Shown: in pieces, positions 18,401 through 26,883 of the stretch | Position numbering within the stretch: position 1 is the stretch's first letter | Layout of the letters: each line of letters begins with the position of its first letter | Source of the DNA: Chitinophagaceae bacterium | Lineage (GTDB): Bacteria > Bacteroidota > Bacteroidia > Chitinophagales > Chitinophagaceae | NCBI GenBank assembly: GCA_020848815.1 | Contig: JADLHL010000017.1 | Span: forward strand, 1 to 55,129 | Direction: 5' to 3' | Length of the DNA stretch: 55,129 bases | The notes under the pieces: model-generated | The model's input: only the letters and a program-made list of their open reading frames with translations | The model's database searches: none | What the model was told of the DNA's origin: nothing | Program-made: the position numbers and the translations under genes

Positions 18401-20542
18401 GGTTGTATAAGCGATACTTTGAAACGTACTATTCAAGTGCATCCTTTGCCTAAGCCAAATTTTGTAGTGCCAGAAGTTTGTTTGACAGATGCCTCTGCGG
18501 TATTTGCAAATACTACAACAATAGCTGACAACACTACGGGTATGCAATGGGCGTGGAACTTTGGTGATGCCAATGCAACCCCAGGTAATCCAAACATCAG
18601 CAGTGTTTTGAATGCTCAGCATAAGTACAGTGCGGTTGGCAATTACAACGTACAGCTGAAAGTAACTTCAGCAGCAGGTTGTGTAGATAGTATTACTCAA
18701 GTATTAACTGTAAATGGCGATAAACCAAAGGCAGATTTCATTGTAGTAACGGCCGGTAATTTATGCACCAATCTTCCTGTAACTATTCAGGATAAATCGA
18801 CAGTTAACTTTGGTGCCATTACCAAAACAGAAGTGTACTGGGAATGGCCCAATGCCAGCATCGTTACAACTGATGACACACCCACCCCTGATAAGCAATA
18901 CACTCATTTGTATGGTAACTTTAATGCTCCGGCTACAAAGACAGTACAAATACGGTTTGTGGCATACTCAGGTGGAATTTGTGTAAACGATGTGGTGAAA
19001 ACCATCACATTGCAGGCAAGCCCGAAAGTGGCTTTCCAAACCATACCCGGAATTTGTTTGGATGCAACACCACGCATCATTGCACAAGCAAATGATGTAG
19101 CAGGTTTGCCGGGTACATTTGTTTACAGCGGCAACGGGGTTGCTGCCAATGGTTTGTTTACCCCAACCATACCGGGTGTAGGTACACACACTATAAAATA
19201 TGTATACCAAACTGCAGCAGGTTGTAAAGACAGTAGCACAAATACCATAACCGTTTGGCCTCGTCCTGCTGCCAACTTTAACGTAGATGCACCCACCTGT
19301 GTTACACAGCAAGTTGTTTTCAGAGATGCATCTGTTCCCAATTTTAGCCAACTGGCTACTTGGAACTGGACGATGGGAGATGGCAATAGTTATACTAAAA
19401 CAACTGCTGCGGCATTCACTCATGTGTATGCCAACACCGGTAATACAAACATTACATTGAGTGTAATTACCGATAGTGGATGTACAAGTGTACCTGTCAC
19501 CAAAAGCATCAATGTACATCCGTTACCTGTGGTGGCATTTACAATGCCTACAGTTTGTATGCCAGTAGGCACTGCAACATTTACCGATCAGAGCACTATT
19601 GCTGATGGCTCTCAGGCTCAATTTACTTACCGTTGGAATTTTGGTGTAGCCGGTGCAAACAGCACATTAAAAAATCCTACTTATAACTATCCTGCAGTAG
19701 CTTCTTACAATGTAAAACTGGTTGTAACATCAAAAGACGGATGTAGCGATTCGCTGACACAGCAACTTACAGATGTGAACCCTCAACCGTTGGCTAATTT
19801 TAGTACAACGCCATCGGAAGTATGTTTGGGAGATGTGATTGCATTTACAGATCAAAGTAATCCGTTGAATCAGACAATTACTAATTGGTATTGGGATTTG
19901 AAAGATGGCAGTACCGCTGCTACACAAAACACCAGCAGAACATACGCAGCAGCCGGCACTTATGCTGTTCAGTTGTATTACCTTACTAATAAAGGATGCT
20001 ACTCTGATACTATTTCAAAAAACGTAACAGTGCATCCGTACCCTGTAGTAAATGCCGGCCCTGATTTGTTTGTGCTTGAAGGTGGGCAGGCAACTATTGC
20101 AGCGTCAGCTACAGGCAGCAGCAATTATAGTTATTTGTGGACCCCATCTTCGTACCTCAACAGTAATAGTATTCTTCAACCTTTAACTAAGCCGTTGGCA
20201 GATATTACTTACAGGCTTACAGTAACTGGTGCAGGTGGTTGCAGCAGTAGCGATAATGTATTTGTGAAAGTATTATTGGAGCCAGATGTACCCAATGCTT
20301 TCAGCCCGAATGGAGATGGCATTAATGATGTGTGGAATATAAAATACATCAGCAGTTATCCGGGTGCTGTTATTAAAGTTTTCGATAGATATGGAAAGCA
20401 GGTATTTACCAGTACCGGATACAATCAACCATGGGATGGTGCGTTTAATAGTAAACCATTACCCGTTGGAACTTACTATTATATTCTAGATCCTAAAAAC
20501 GGTAGAAAGGCAACAAGCGGCTCTGTAACCATTGTGAGATAG
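15428..20542 (+). CDS. Giant T9SS-secreted PKD-repeat adhesin with IgGFc-binding-type head
   Basis: A secreted surface protein of 1704 residues. After a signal peptide (to about DAFGQ) comes an N-terminal region with FSNKGKDFWITFP that resembles the IgGFc-binding N-terminal family (about residues 25-460). A spacer and then many PKD-type repeats of about 85 residues follow, each with a W-(N/D)-(F/Y)-G-D motif and usually one cysteine near each end. One non-PKD domain lies among them (about 18726-19270). An Ig-like segment and a C-terminal gliding-motility/T9SS type B sorting domain (PNAFSPNGDGINDVW to the end) complete it. The sorting domain implies export by type IX secretion and surface attachment or release. 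ATG 15428 is chosen over TTG 15398 to place the signal peptide first. Confidence 0.88.
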   Translation: MKHLFAKLLLICCCWFGLSDAFGQDFSNKGKDFWITFPAHVDGTGAVMGIYITSDRAATGQVVAGPNTIPFNISANGVRRVFLGTGGDAPNNAVYLAQVEGILNGAGIHVTSDVPVVVYAHIIRSARSGASLILPSAVWGKEYIVPSYSSSGASGANSGYGTITVVAKEANTVVGITPTVTTRANQPAGTEYTITLSQPGDVYQVQFPKDADISGTKVRSLATAGSSCKPIGVFSSTTWSAFDCAGASGGDNLYQQLFPTRTFGKSFLTSPFIRKTYDIFRVYVTDPATVVTRTENGASSQLTGLRPGNFYEFKTNLPNKIDADKPISVVQYMTSQTCGPGGAGVVQSDPEMVILNPVEQTINNITLFSAHRSWVPSGQSNVDRCYLNIIIKTVAAPTFKINGASPTAAFQVIPGTAYSYLQEDVTNLSVVNPVQTLVADSSFSAIAYGYGNVESYGYNAGTNVRDLFQFITIKNEYATVNFPATCVNSPFNFAITLPYEPTQLRWQFYGRFNDTTIIDPDYDSTWVVEGRNIYQYRLPGSYVLSQTGLYKVSVFANNPTSDGCSGEQQIDYEVEVFGKPKADFIWQHTGCSTDSVKIFDASNGLGRTVNRWQWSFGDNSVDSVKNSVKKYLNPGTYSIKQTIFTDIGCIADTTKVIDVTLPPTANFTVSAPTCVGSNIVLTDASTATGATIVKWIWNYGDGRTDTLTTNTARTISYTNVGTYTVSLIVETQTGCKSVAFTKTIVVAPFPVASFTMPAVVCLPDGRAQFTSTSTITDGTQATFSYNWNFGDAGTATVKDPLHKYTTVGPFAVKLTVTSAAGCADDSTMQLTNVFAQPKAEFTMTNEVCLRDSSRFTDASTASNQALQKFYWDFGDGKKDSLRNMAHLYAAAGSFNVKHWIISDKGCPSDTVTKAHVVNPLPTANFTTSTPVCETNVIAFTQTSTANVGSITRWQWNLGDNTTYDVTNGNAFNHTYAAWGSKSITLVVTNSKGCISDTLKRTIQVHPLPKPNFVVPEVCLTDASAVFANTTTIADNTTGMQWAWNFGDANATPGNPNISSVLNAQHKYSAVGNYNVQLKVTSAAGCVDSITQVLTVNGDKPKADFIVVTAGNLCTNLPVTIQDKSTVNFGAITKTEVYWEWPNASIVTTDDTPTPDKQYTHLYGNFNAPATKTVQIRFVAYSGGICVNDVVKTITLQASPKVAFQTIPGICLDATPRIIAQANDVAGLPGTFVYSGNGVAANGLFTPTIPGVGTHTIKYVYQTAAGCKDSSTNTITVWPRPAANFNVDAPTCVTQQVVFRDASVPNFSQLATWNWTMGDGNSYTKTTAAAFTHVYANTGNTNITLSVITDSGCTSVPVTKSINVHPLPVVAFTMPTVCMPVGTATFTDQSTIADGSQAQFTYRWNFGVAGANSTLKNPTYNYPAVASYNVKLVVTSKDGCSDSLTQQLTDVNPQPLANFSTTPSEVCLGDVIAFTDQSNPLNQTITNWYWDLKDGSTAATQNTSRTYAAAGTYAVQLYYLTNKGCYSDTISKNVTVHPYPVVNAGPDLFVLEGGQATIAASATGSSNYSYLWTPSSYLNSNSILQPLTKPLADITYRLTVTGAGGCSSSDNVFVKVLLEPDVPNAFSPNGDGINDVWNIKYISSYPGAVIKVFDRYGKQVFTSTGYNQPWDGAFNSKPLPVGTYYYILDPKNGRKATSGSVTIVR
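17420..18190 (+). repeat. First A-B-C triplet of PKD repeats
   Basis: Three successive PKD domains of distinct subtype: A (APTCVG), B (FTMPAVVCLP with STITDG) and C (EVCLRDSSRFTDAS). The same order recurs at 19270-20045. Limits are approximate. Confidence 0.6.
19270..20045 (+). repeat. Second A-B-C triplet of PKD repeats
   Basis: PKD domains with A-type APTCVT, B-type FTMPTVCMP with STIADG, and C-type EVCLGDVIAFTDQS, in the same order as at 17420-18190. This suggests a multi-domain unit was duplicated. Limits are approximate. Confidence 0.6.
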
Positions 20543-20559
20543 CCTCACAAATTATTTCC

Positions 20560-23500
20560 ATGACACTTCGGATTTTCATACAAATTATAATGGTTACGCT
20601 GATAGCAGGAGTTACTGTTTCTGCTAACGCACAGTCATTTGTGTTTGCACAAATGGGAGGCACGCCGCTCAATACATCCGGTTGGAATTTGCAAGGCAAT
20701 GCTTACATCGGCAACACTGGTTCAAACACCGGCAATGGTGAATTGATATTGACCAACCCGGTGAATTTTCAAAGTGGTTCTGCATTTTATAATGTGCCCA
20801 TTAATCTTGCTCAGTGTAGCAAATGGATTGCTGAATTTCAATTCCGGATTGCAGAAGGTTCTGCTGCAGATGGTTTGGCATTTTGTTATTTGGATGTTCC
20901 CCCAACCGGTTTCGTGTCAGGCGGTGGCTTAGGTATACCAGCTACAGCCAATGGGTTAAAGGTTGGCATTGATACTTGGGTGAATTGTGGATCTGATGCT
21001 GTTCCAAAAATCCAGCTCCGTTGGGGCAATACCTACGATGAATGTAATGGCCAGCCAACAAAAAATAACAATGATGGTTCATTAAGTTTCATCAGGAATG
21101 GTCAATATCACGATTGCAAAATCGAGTATGATAAAGGCAATATTTCAGTTTCTATCAATGGTGTACAACGCATTACCGGTTTTCAGACTTTCAACTTTTT
21201 AGGATACTTCGGTTTTACTGCCAGTACAGGCGGTAGTACCGATAGGCATTCAATCAGAAATGTGAAAATCTACACTGAAATGCCGCCATCAGAAGCAGGA
21301 ACCAATGCGGCTATTTGCAGCAATGCTTCTGCACAAATTGGCGCTGCTAATAACCCTGCCTATCAATATTCATGGACGCCGGCAGTAGGGTTGAGTAGTA
21401 CCAACAACGCCAATCCAACAGTCACGTTAACCAATACGGGCACTACAACTTTTGTACAAAAATATTACCTCCGCACAGAGTTTGCTAACCTTCCAGGCTG
21501 CGGTAGTACAGATAGTGTTTTGGTTACAGTGTACCCTCAACCCAAAGCAGATTTTACAGCAACCAATAATGGCTGCATAGGTAATCCGGTTTTTTTTATG
21601 AATAATGCTACTGCACACGATAGAAGCATTACGCAATGGTTATGGAACTTTGGCGACAATACAACTGCTTCAGGTTCCTTGCCGTCCAAGGCTTACCTGG
21701 TGCCCGGTGATTATACCATTCAACAAAAAATTGTATCGAATGATGGTTGTGTGGACAGCAGCACACAAACAGTTAGGGTCAGTGCCGTACCCATTCCCAT
21801 TTTTCGGGTGGCTGGAGCATCTTGTGTAAATGACAGTATCCAGTTAGAGGATGATTCTTTCATACCCACGGGTAAAATAGAACGGTGGATTTGGGACTAT
21901 GGCAACAGAAGAGATACGGCTACAAGTTCCATCAACCCAAAGGTATTGTTCAATACCAGTGGCCCAAAGGCTGTGACTTTGTTTGTGGAAACAAACACGG
22001 GTTGTATGAGTAGTTTTCCATTGCCTATAGAAGTGGGAGAGTATCCGGTAGTTGACTTTTCACTACCCGAGGTTTGCTTGCAAGATGCTTTTGCGTTTTT
22101 CAAAAATAACTCATCCATTCCCGGAGGAAATCTTGCTAGTACACAATGGCGCTGGAATTTTGGCGATATGAATGCGTTGCCAGGCGCAAATGTGAGCAAT
22201 ACATTTGACGGCCAACATAAATACAGTGACGTTGGAAACTATACTGTTCAGCTTTTTGCAGAAACAGCCGGCGGTTGTAAAGATTCTTTGGCGCAGCAAC
22301 TAATTGTAAACGGCGATAATCCGGTGGCAGATTTTACTGTAATGGATAATGGTATGCCTGTTTGTAGCAATCTTCCATTGAAGATTCAAAACAAATCAAC
22401 CGTCAATTTTGGTAGCATCACCAAAACTGTGATTTATTGGAACTGGCCTTCCGGCACAGATACCACCATCGATGAATTACCACAATTTGATAAAATTTAT
22501 ACGCATCAATATCCGGTTTTTACCAGCCCCGATATGCAAATGGTAACCATACGGTTGGTAGCTTATTCCGGCGATGTGTGTGTAAGTGAATACTCACAAG
22601 ATGTAGCTCTTTATGCAAAACCTTTGTTGGCGTTCGAAGCTGTGCCTGGTATTTGTATTGATGGTTTGCCAAGATTGATAACCCAAGCTACAGAGCTTAC
22701 AGGTGCAGCAGGAGTTGGCTTTTATTCTGGAATTGGTATTGATTCGATGGGTACTTTATCACCTTCATTATTAAGCGTCGGTCAAAACTTACTTACCTAT
22801 ACTTTCATCACAAATTCAGGCTGCGTTGATTCTGTGAAACAAAATGTAACTGTTTGGCCACGGCCAACGGCATCGTTTTCCTACTTAGGGCCTGCTTGCC
22901 AAAATCAAGCATTTACAGTTGCTGATGCATCTACAGCCAATGCAAATCAACTATCGAAATGGGATTGGAATTTTGGAGGTGGCAATCTCCTGTCACGTAA
23001 TGATGGTTTGCCTTTCAGCTACACATTCAGTAATACTGGAACTAGTTTGGTGGAACTTGTAGTAACTACAGATAGTGGTTGTGTAAGTTTGCCTGCACAG
23101 TTACCGGTTGTTGTGCAGCATGTACCTGTTCCTTCATTTACATTGCCTGTGGTTTGTATGCCAACTGGCATTGCAACGTTCACCAATCAAAGCATTATTG
23201 GCGATGGCACTGCAGGTCAGCTTAGTTATCGCTGGCATTTTGGAGTTGCTGGTAGTAATAGTGCTTTAGCAAATCCAACATTTACTTATTCGTCTGTTGG
23301 TGTGTATCCTGTAAAATTGGTGGTGACTTCAAAAGATGGCTGTTCCGATTCGCTTACGCAAATACTCAGCGAAGTGTATCCGCAGCCAATGGCCAATTTT
23401 TCAGTGAGTCCCAATAACGGTGTTTGCCTTGGTGATGCATTTCAATTTTCAGATGCCAGTAATCCGTTAACGCAAAGTATCAACAGTTGGCAGTGGGATT

Positions 23501-24144
23501 TTGGCGATGGTCAAACAAGTACAACGCAAAACCCCAATCATACATTTAGGTCAGCGGGGTCTTTTGTAGTAAAAATGTGGTACACAACCAATAAGGGATG
23601 CGTGTCAGATACATCAATCAGCGTGCCGGTGGTTCATCCATTTCCTGTAGTAAATGCAGGTCCTGATTTGTTTGTGCTCGAGGGCGGGCAAGCAATTATT
23701 CCGGCAACAGTTTCAGGAAGTAGTAATTATGTTTATTCATGGAGCCCGGCAACGGATTTGAGCAATGCCAATACTTTGCAGCCCGTGGTACGCCCAGCGT
23801 TCGACAGAACGTATACGTTGACCGTAGCTGGTGCTGGTGGTTGTAGCAGTACAGATGACGTGTTTGTAAAAGTATTGCTGGCACCCGTTATACCAAATGC
23901 ATTCAGCCCCAATGGAGATGGCATCAATGATGTGTGGACAATCCGTTATCTGGACAGTTATGTTGGAGCTATCATCCGTGTGTTTGATCGTTATGGAAAA
24001 AATGTGTTTACCAGCACCGGATACCAGGTGCCGTGGAATGGAAAGTACAAAGACAAAGATGTTCCTGTAGGAGTGTATTATTATATCATAGATCCTAAAA
24101 ACGGACGCAAGCCAATTTCAGGATCTGTAACTATTGTAAGATGA
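20560..24144 (+). CDS. T9SS-secreted PKD-repeat adhesin with L-type lectin head
   Basis: A secreted protein of 1194 residues. The signal peptide ends near SANAQS. The head (about 26-240) looks like a legume/L-type lectin beta-sandwich: GWNLQGNAYIGN, then ADGLAFCYLDVP, GGGLGIP and KVGIDTWVN, the usual sugar- and calcium-binding segments. An Ig-like domain and PKD repeats follow. The C-terminal sorting domain begins with PNAFSPNGDGINDVW, as in the gene before it. From about residue 330 on it is collinear with the C-terminal half of that protein. It starts 17 bases after it and overlaps the next gene by four bases, so all three are probably one operon. Carbohydrate binding is inferred from the head. 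Confidence 0.87.
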   Translation: MTLRIFIQIIMVTLIAGVTVSANAQSFVFAQMGGTPLNTSGWNLQGNAYIGNTGSNTGNGELILTNPVNFQSGSAFYNVPINLAQCSKWIAEFQFRIAEGSAADGLAFCYLDVPPTGFVSGGGLGIPATANGLKVGIDTWVNCGSDAVPKIQLRWGNTYDECNGQPTKNNNDGSLSFIRNGQYHDCKIEYDKGNISVSINGVQRITGFQTFNFLGYFGFTASTGGSTDRHSIRNVKIYTEMPPSEAGTNAAICSNASAQIGAANNPAYQYSWTPAVGLSSTNNANPTVTLTNTGTTTFVQKYYLRTEFANLPGCGSTDSVLVTVYPQPKADFTATNNGCIGNPVFFMNNATAHDRSITQWLWNFGDNTTASGSLPSKAYLVPGDYTIQQKIVSNDGCVDSSTQTVRVSAVPIPIFRVAGASCVNDSIQLEDDSFIPTGKIERWIWDYGNRRDTATSSINPKVLFNTSGPKAVTLFVETNTGCMSSFPLPIEVGEYPVVDFSLPEVCLQDAFAFFKNNSSIPGGNLASTQWRWNFGDMNALPGANVSNTFDGQHKYSDVGNYTVQLFAETAGGCKDSLAQQLIVNGDNPVADFTVMDNGMPVCSNLPLKIQNKSTVNFGSITKTVIYWNWPSGTDTTIDELPQFDKIYTHQYPVFTSPDMQMVTIRLVAYSGDVCVSEYSQDVALYAKPLLAFEAVPGICIDGLPRLITQATELTGAAGVGFYSGIGIDSMGTLSPSLLSVGQNLLTYTFITNSGCVDSVKQNVTVWPRPTASFSYLGPACQNQAFTVADASTANANQLSKWDWNFGGGNLLSRNDGLPFSYTFSNTGTSLVELVVTTDSGCVSLPAQLPVVVQHVPVPSFTLPVVCMPTGIATFTNQSIIGDGTAGQLSYRWHFGVAGSNSALANPTFTYSSVGVYPVKLVVTSKDGCSDSLTQILSEVYPQPMANFSVSPNNGVCLGDAFQFSDASNPLTQSINSWQWDFGDGQTSTTQNPNHTFRSAGSFVVKMWYTTNKGCVSDTSISVPVVHPFPVVNAGPDLFVLEGGQAIIPATVSGSSNYVYSWSPATDLSNANTLQPVVRPAFDRTYTLTVAGAGGCSSTDDVFVKVLLAPVIPNAFSPNGDGINDVWTIRYLDSYVGAIIRVFDRYGKNVFTSTGYQVPWNGKYKDKDVPVGVYYYIIDPKNGRKPISGSVTIVR

Positions 24145-25184
24145 TGTTTCAAGAAAACAAGTTTCAAGGATTGAGATTATTTGCAGCATGCAGCATGATG
24201 TTGCTACTATCGGTGGTTGGTCATGGCCAGCAGCGTCCGCATTATACGCAATACATCCTCAATAATTATATTATCAACCCTGCTGTAGCTGGTATAGAAA
24301 ATTATACAGATATAAAAATTAGTCATCGCCACCAATGGGTGGGGATACTCGATGCACCGGTAACAACCTATGTAACGGTACACGGGTCTATTGGAAAAGA
24401 AGATACTCGAACCAACCCGACAACTTTTGTACCGGAAGGAGAAAACCCAAGGGGGCAAGCGTATTGGGAATCCTACACTTCGGCTCAACCGCATCACGGA
24501 TGGGGATTTACGATGATTAATGACAAAACCGGGCCACTCAATCGGTTTTCTGTGTATGGTACATATGCCTATCATTTGGGCATTGGCCCAAGAACAAGTT
24601 TGTCTGGCGGCATTAGTGTCGGGCTCACCAATAATGCACTCAATACATCTAAATTATTATTCGACAATCCTATTGACCCCGCCGTGGCTTCAAGCGGATA
24701 CCTCAATAAAATGCGGCCAGATGTAAATGCGGGTTTGTGGTTGTATAGTGCTGATTTTTTTGCAGGAATTTCTGCTCAGCAAATCATGAATCAGGGACTT
24801 GAGTTTTCTGGCAATACACTTACCACCAGTACCAAATCCTATCCACATTTGTTTGTAACTGCCGGTTATAAATTGTATGCCAATGAAGACATAAGCATCA
24901 TTCCATCTGCAGTTCTCAGATATGTAAATCCGTTGCCGCTTGGTGTTGACCTTAATGTAAAAGCTCAGTATCGTGACCGGGTTTGGTTAGGTGCCGGCTA
25001 CCGTTTAAATGATGGCTTGAGTGCTATGGCCGGAGTGAATATTTCCAATGTAATGAACATTGGCTATGCCTACGACTATACTACGTCTCCATTACAAAAC
25101 TTTACTAGAGGCACTCATGAGATTGTAGTTGGCTTTATGCTTGGCAATAAGTGGGGTGATTTATGCCCCAGAAACTTGTGGTAG
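24141..25184 (+). CDS. PorP/SprF family T9SS outer-membrane protein
   Basis: A beta-barrel protein of 347 residues with a signal peptide ending near VVGHGQ. The mature start, PHYTQYILNNYIINPAVAGIE, is the family signature. The barrel strands fill the rest. PorP/SprF proteins work with type IX secretion, and paralogues are often paired with large CHU_C-domain substrates whose attachment they support. Here the start ATG overlaps the stop of the lectin-headed adhesin, a tight coupling that suggests it serves both adhesins. It may be a dedicated anchor rather than the core T9SS PorP; other T9SS genes are not in the window. Confidence 0.9.
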   Translation: MMFQENKFQGLRLFAACSMMLLLSVVGHGQQRPHYTQYILNNYIINPAVAGIENYTDIKISHRHQWVGILDAPVTTYVTVHGSIGKEDTRTNPTTFVPEGENPRGQAYWESYTSAQPHHGWGFTMINDKTGPLNRFSVYGTYAYHLGIGPRTSLSGGISVGLTNNALNTSKLLFDNPIDPAVASSGYLNKMRPDVNAGLWLYSADFFAGISAQQIMNQGLEFSGNTLTTSTKSYPHLFVTAGYKLYANEDISIIPSAVLRYVNPLPLGVDLNVKAQYRDRVWLGAGYRLNDGLSAMAGVNISNVMNIGYAYDYTTSPLQNFTRGTHEIVVGFMLGNKWGDLCPRNLW

Positions 25185-25204
25185 CATTCATAAAGGGCCC
25201 CCGT

Positions 25205-25630
25205 TTATTTTTTCTGGAGATCCAGTAAATACGTTACACCGTTTTCAGTTCGGGTAGATTTCACCGAACTGAGCGTGGTTCTGGTGATATTCCAGATACC
25301 GGTTAATTTTTGTAACGGTGCTGGTCCGTTAGGAAAAGCAGAAGTTATGGTCATGGCAGATGCATCTCCCCGCCATGTGCCTGCAGCATCGGGTTGGCCG
25401 GCCAATTGGCCATAAACTGTAAGGTCTTTGTTGAACTTAAAATCGTATCCGGCGAATAAAGCGGTTTGATTTGTGCCGTTCTCACTATATAGGGTAACAG
25501 TCCATAAGTTACTGGTAATCAAGTTAACTACGAAATCTTCTTGGGCAGTCTGAATTGCTTTTTTACAACTGTACTGGCAGAGTAAAATCAATACCAATAC
25601 TGCTACTATTTTTCTGGCATTGCTGCGCAT
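25205..25630 (-). CDS. Uncharacterised lipocalin-like lipoprotein
   Basis: A 141-residue lipoprotein with lipobox-like LCQYSC (C22). The body has short beta segments with W and T (LWTVTLYSENG, YDFKFNKDLTVYG, GTWRGD), reminiscent of small lipocalin-like proteins of this phylum. The match is too general to name. The start at 25630 is preferred to one at 25672, which would put 14 extra residues ahead of the signal. It is convergent with the PorP/SprF gene, 20 bases away. Confidence 0.6.
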   Translation of the reverse strand: MRSNARKIVAVLVLILLCQYSCKKAIQTAQEDFVVNLITSNLWTVTLYSENGTNQTALFAGYDFKFNKDLTVYGQLAGQPDAAGTWRGDASAMTITSAFPNGPAPLQKLTGIWNITRTTLSSVKSTRTENGVTYLLDLQKK

Positions 25631-25695
25631 CTTGGGTGTGTTTTCTTGAAATAGAAAATTACTACAAATCATTTATTGTTTGCACATTAAATGAA

Positions 25696-26694
25696 TTATA
25701 ACAGGGAAGGGGCGTCAATTACTTTTTCTCCAGCTACATTTCGCAACGCCATAGTGAAACTTCCGGTGAGTGAATAGCAACCCGTTTCGCCTTTTTTATT
25801 CATGGCAATAAAGCCAATTTGCAATTTCCTGGCTGTGGCTTCTCCACGGGCCTTAATCAATCTTTTCACGGCTTCCTTGCAGGCATCGGCAGGCGAGTAA
25901 CCGTGGCGCATATATTCCACCACAGTATGACTACCACAAATTCTTACCACTTCTTCGCCAACGCCAGTTGCAGTAGCTGCGCCAACTTCATTATCAACAA
26001 ATAGCCCTGCACCAATAATAGGAGAATCGCCAACACGCCCCTGCATTTTATACGCCATGCCGCTGGTGGTGCAAGCGCCACTAAGATTGCCGAGCTTATC
26101 TAAGGCCAGCATGCCAATAGTGTCGTGATTGTTTTTGATTCGTTCCAGCAGGTTTTCTACTGTTGTCATGGGACTGTACTGTGAGGTTTTCAGCCATTCT
26201 TTCCATGCTTTTTCACTCGCTTCGGTGAGCAGATTTTCCTTTTTCATGCCATTTTCCAGCGCCAGGCGCAAAGCGCCTTCACCCACCAACTGAACATGCG
26301 GCGTCTTTTCCATTACCAATCGGGCAACTGTAATGGCATGTTTGATATGCTCAAGATACATAACCGACCCTATATTGTACTGATGATCCATGATACAGGC
26401 ATCCAGCGTTACCCGGCCGTCACGATCGGGTAAACCACCATATCCAACGCTTTGGTCATTCGGATCAGCTTCTGGAACCATTACGCCCTGGTGAACCGCA
26501 TCCAAGGCTGTACCGCCCTTAACCAGCACCTGCCACGCTGCAGCATTTGCCTTTACGTTGGGAGCCCATGTGCTTATTACCACAGGATTTTTTTCGTTAT
26601 CTGCATCAACTGATTTTGCATCAACATTTGAATTATTCAACAGTACACCTGTGGGTAATAATGAAGCTAATTGAACGAATTTCCTACGTCTCAT
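25696..26694 (-). CDS. N4-(beta-N-acetylglucosaminyl)-L-asparaginase, exported
   Basis: This Ntn-hydrolase cleaves the bond between asparagine and N-acetylglucosamine, breaking down N-linked glycopeptides. The precursor is cut by itself just before the catalytic threonine, T192, in NNHDTIGML. Other conserved parts are GYGGLPDRDGRVTLDA in the alpha part and GRVGDSPIIGAGLFVDN in the beta part. The N-terminus RRRKFVQLA with a following hydrophobic stretch looks like a twin-arginine signal, so it probably works in the periplasm. The length of 332 residues is normal. It has no clear operon partner. Confidence 0.9.
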   Translation of the reverse strand: MRRRKFVQLASLLPTGVLLNNSNVDAKSVDADNEKNPVVISTWAPNVKANAAAWQVLVKGGTALDAVHQGVMVPEADPNDQSVGYGGLPDRDGRVTLDACIMDHQYNIGSVMYLEHIKHAITVARLVMEKTPHVQLVGEGALRLALENGMKKENLLTEASEKAWKEWLKTSQYSPMTTVENLLERIKNNHDTIGMLALDKLGNLSGACTTSGMAYKMQGRVGDSPIIGAGLFVDNEVGAATATGVGEEVVRICGSHTVVEYMRHGYSPADACKEAVKRLIKARGEATARKLQIGFIAMNKKGETGCYSLTGSFTMALRNVAGEKVIDAPSLL

Positions 26695-26841
26695 GGTTGT
26701 GAAGTCTTAATGAGTTGGTATTAGTTTTCTCAAATGTGAAAGTAAGGTTTCAATATAGCTAAGTAGCTGGTTTTGTGTAAAAGTGTAAAGTAAATTATTT
26801 CATTTTTATACTTATAATTAATATTATGTTAAGTAAGGTAT

Positions 26842-26877
26842 TTGAATAAAAGCCACGCTAATGTGGCCTTTATTCAA
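26842..26877 (-). terminator. Terminator of the TPR-protein gene
   Basis: A 36-base inverted repeat: 9-bp arms (26842-26850 with 26869-26877), one mismatch, a 5-bp inner stem (26852-26856 with 26863-26867) and a 6-base loop. It lies six bases after the TPR-protein stop on the minus strand. The rest of the 26695-26883 gap shows nothing I can name. Confidence 0.7.
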
Positions 26878-26883
26878 CTATGA

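Noticed and set aside
17160..20050. Regularly spaced repeats that might suggest a CRISPR-like array
   Set aside because: The repeats are about 85-residue protein domains with diverged DNA, not short identical repeats with spacers.
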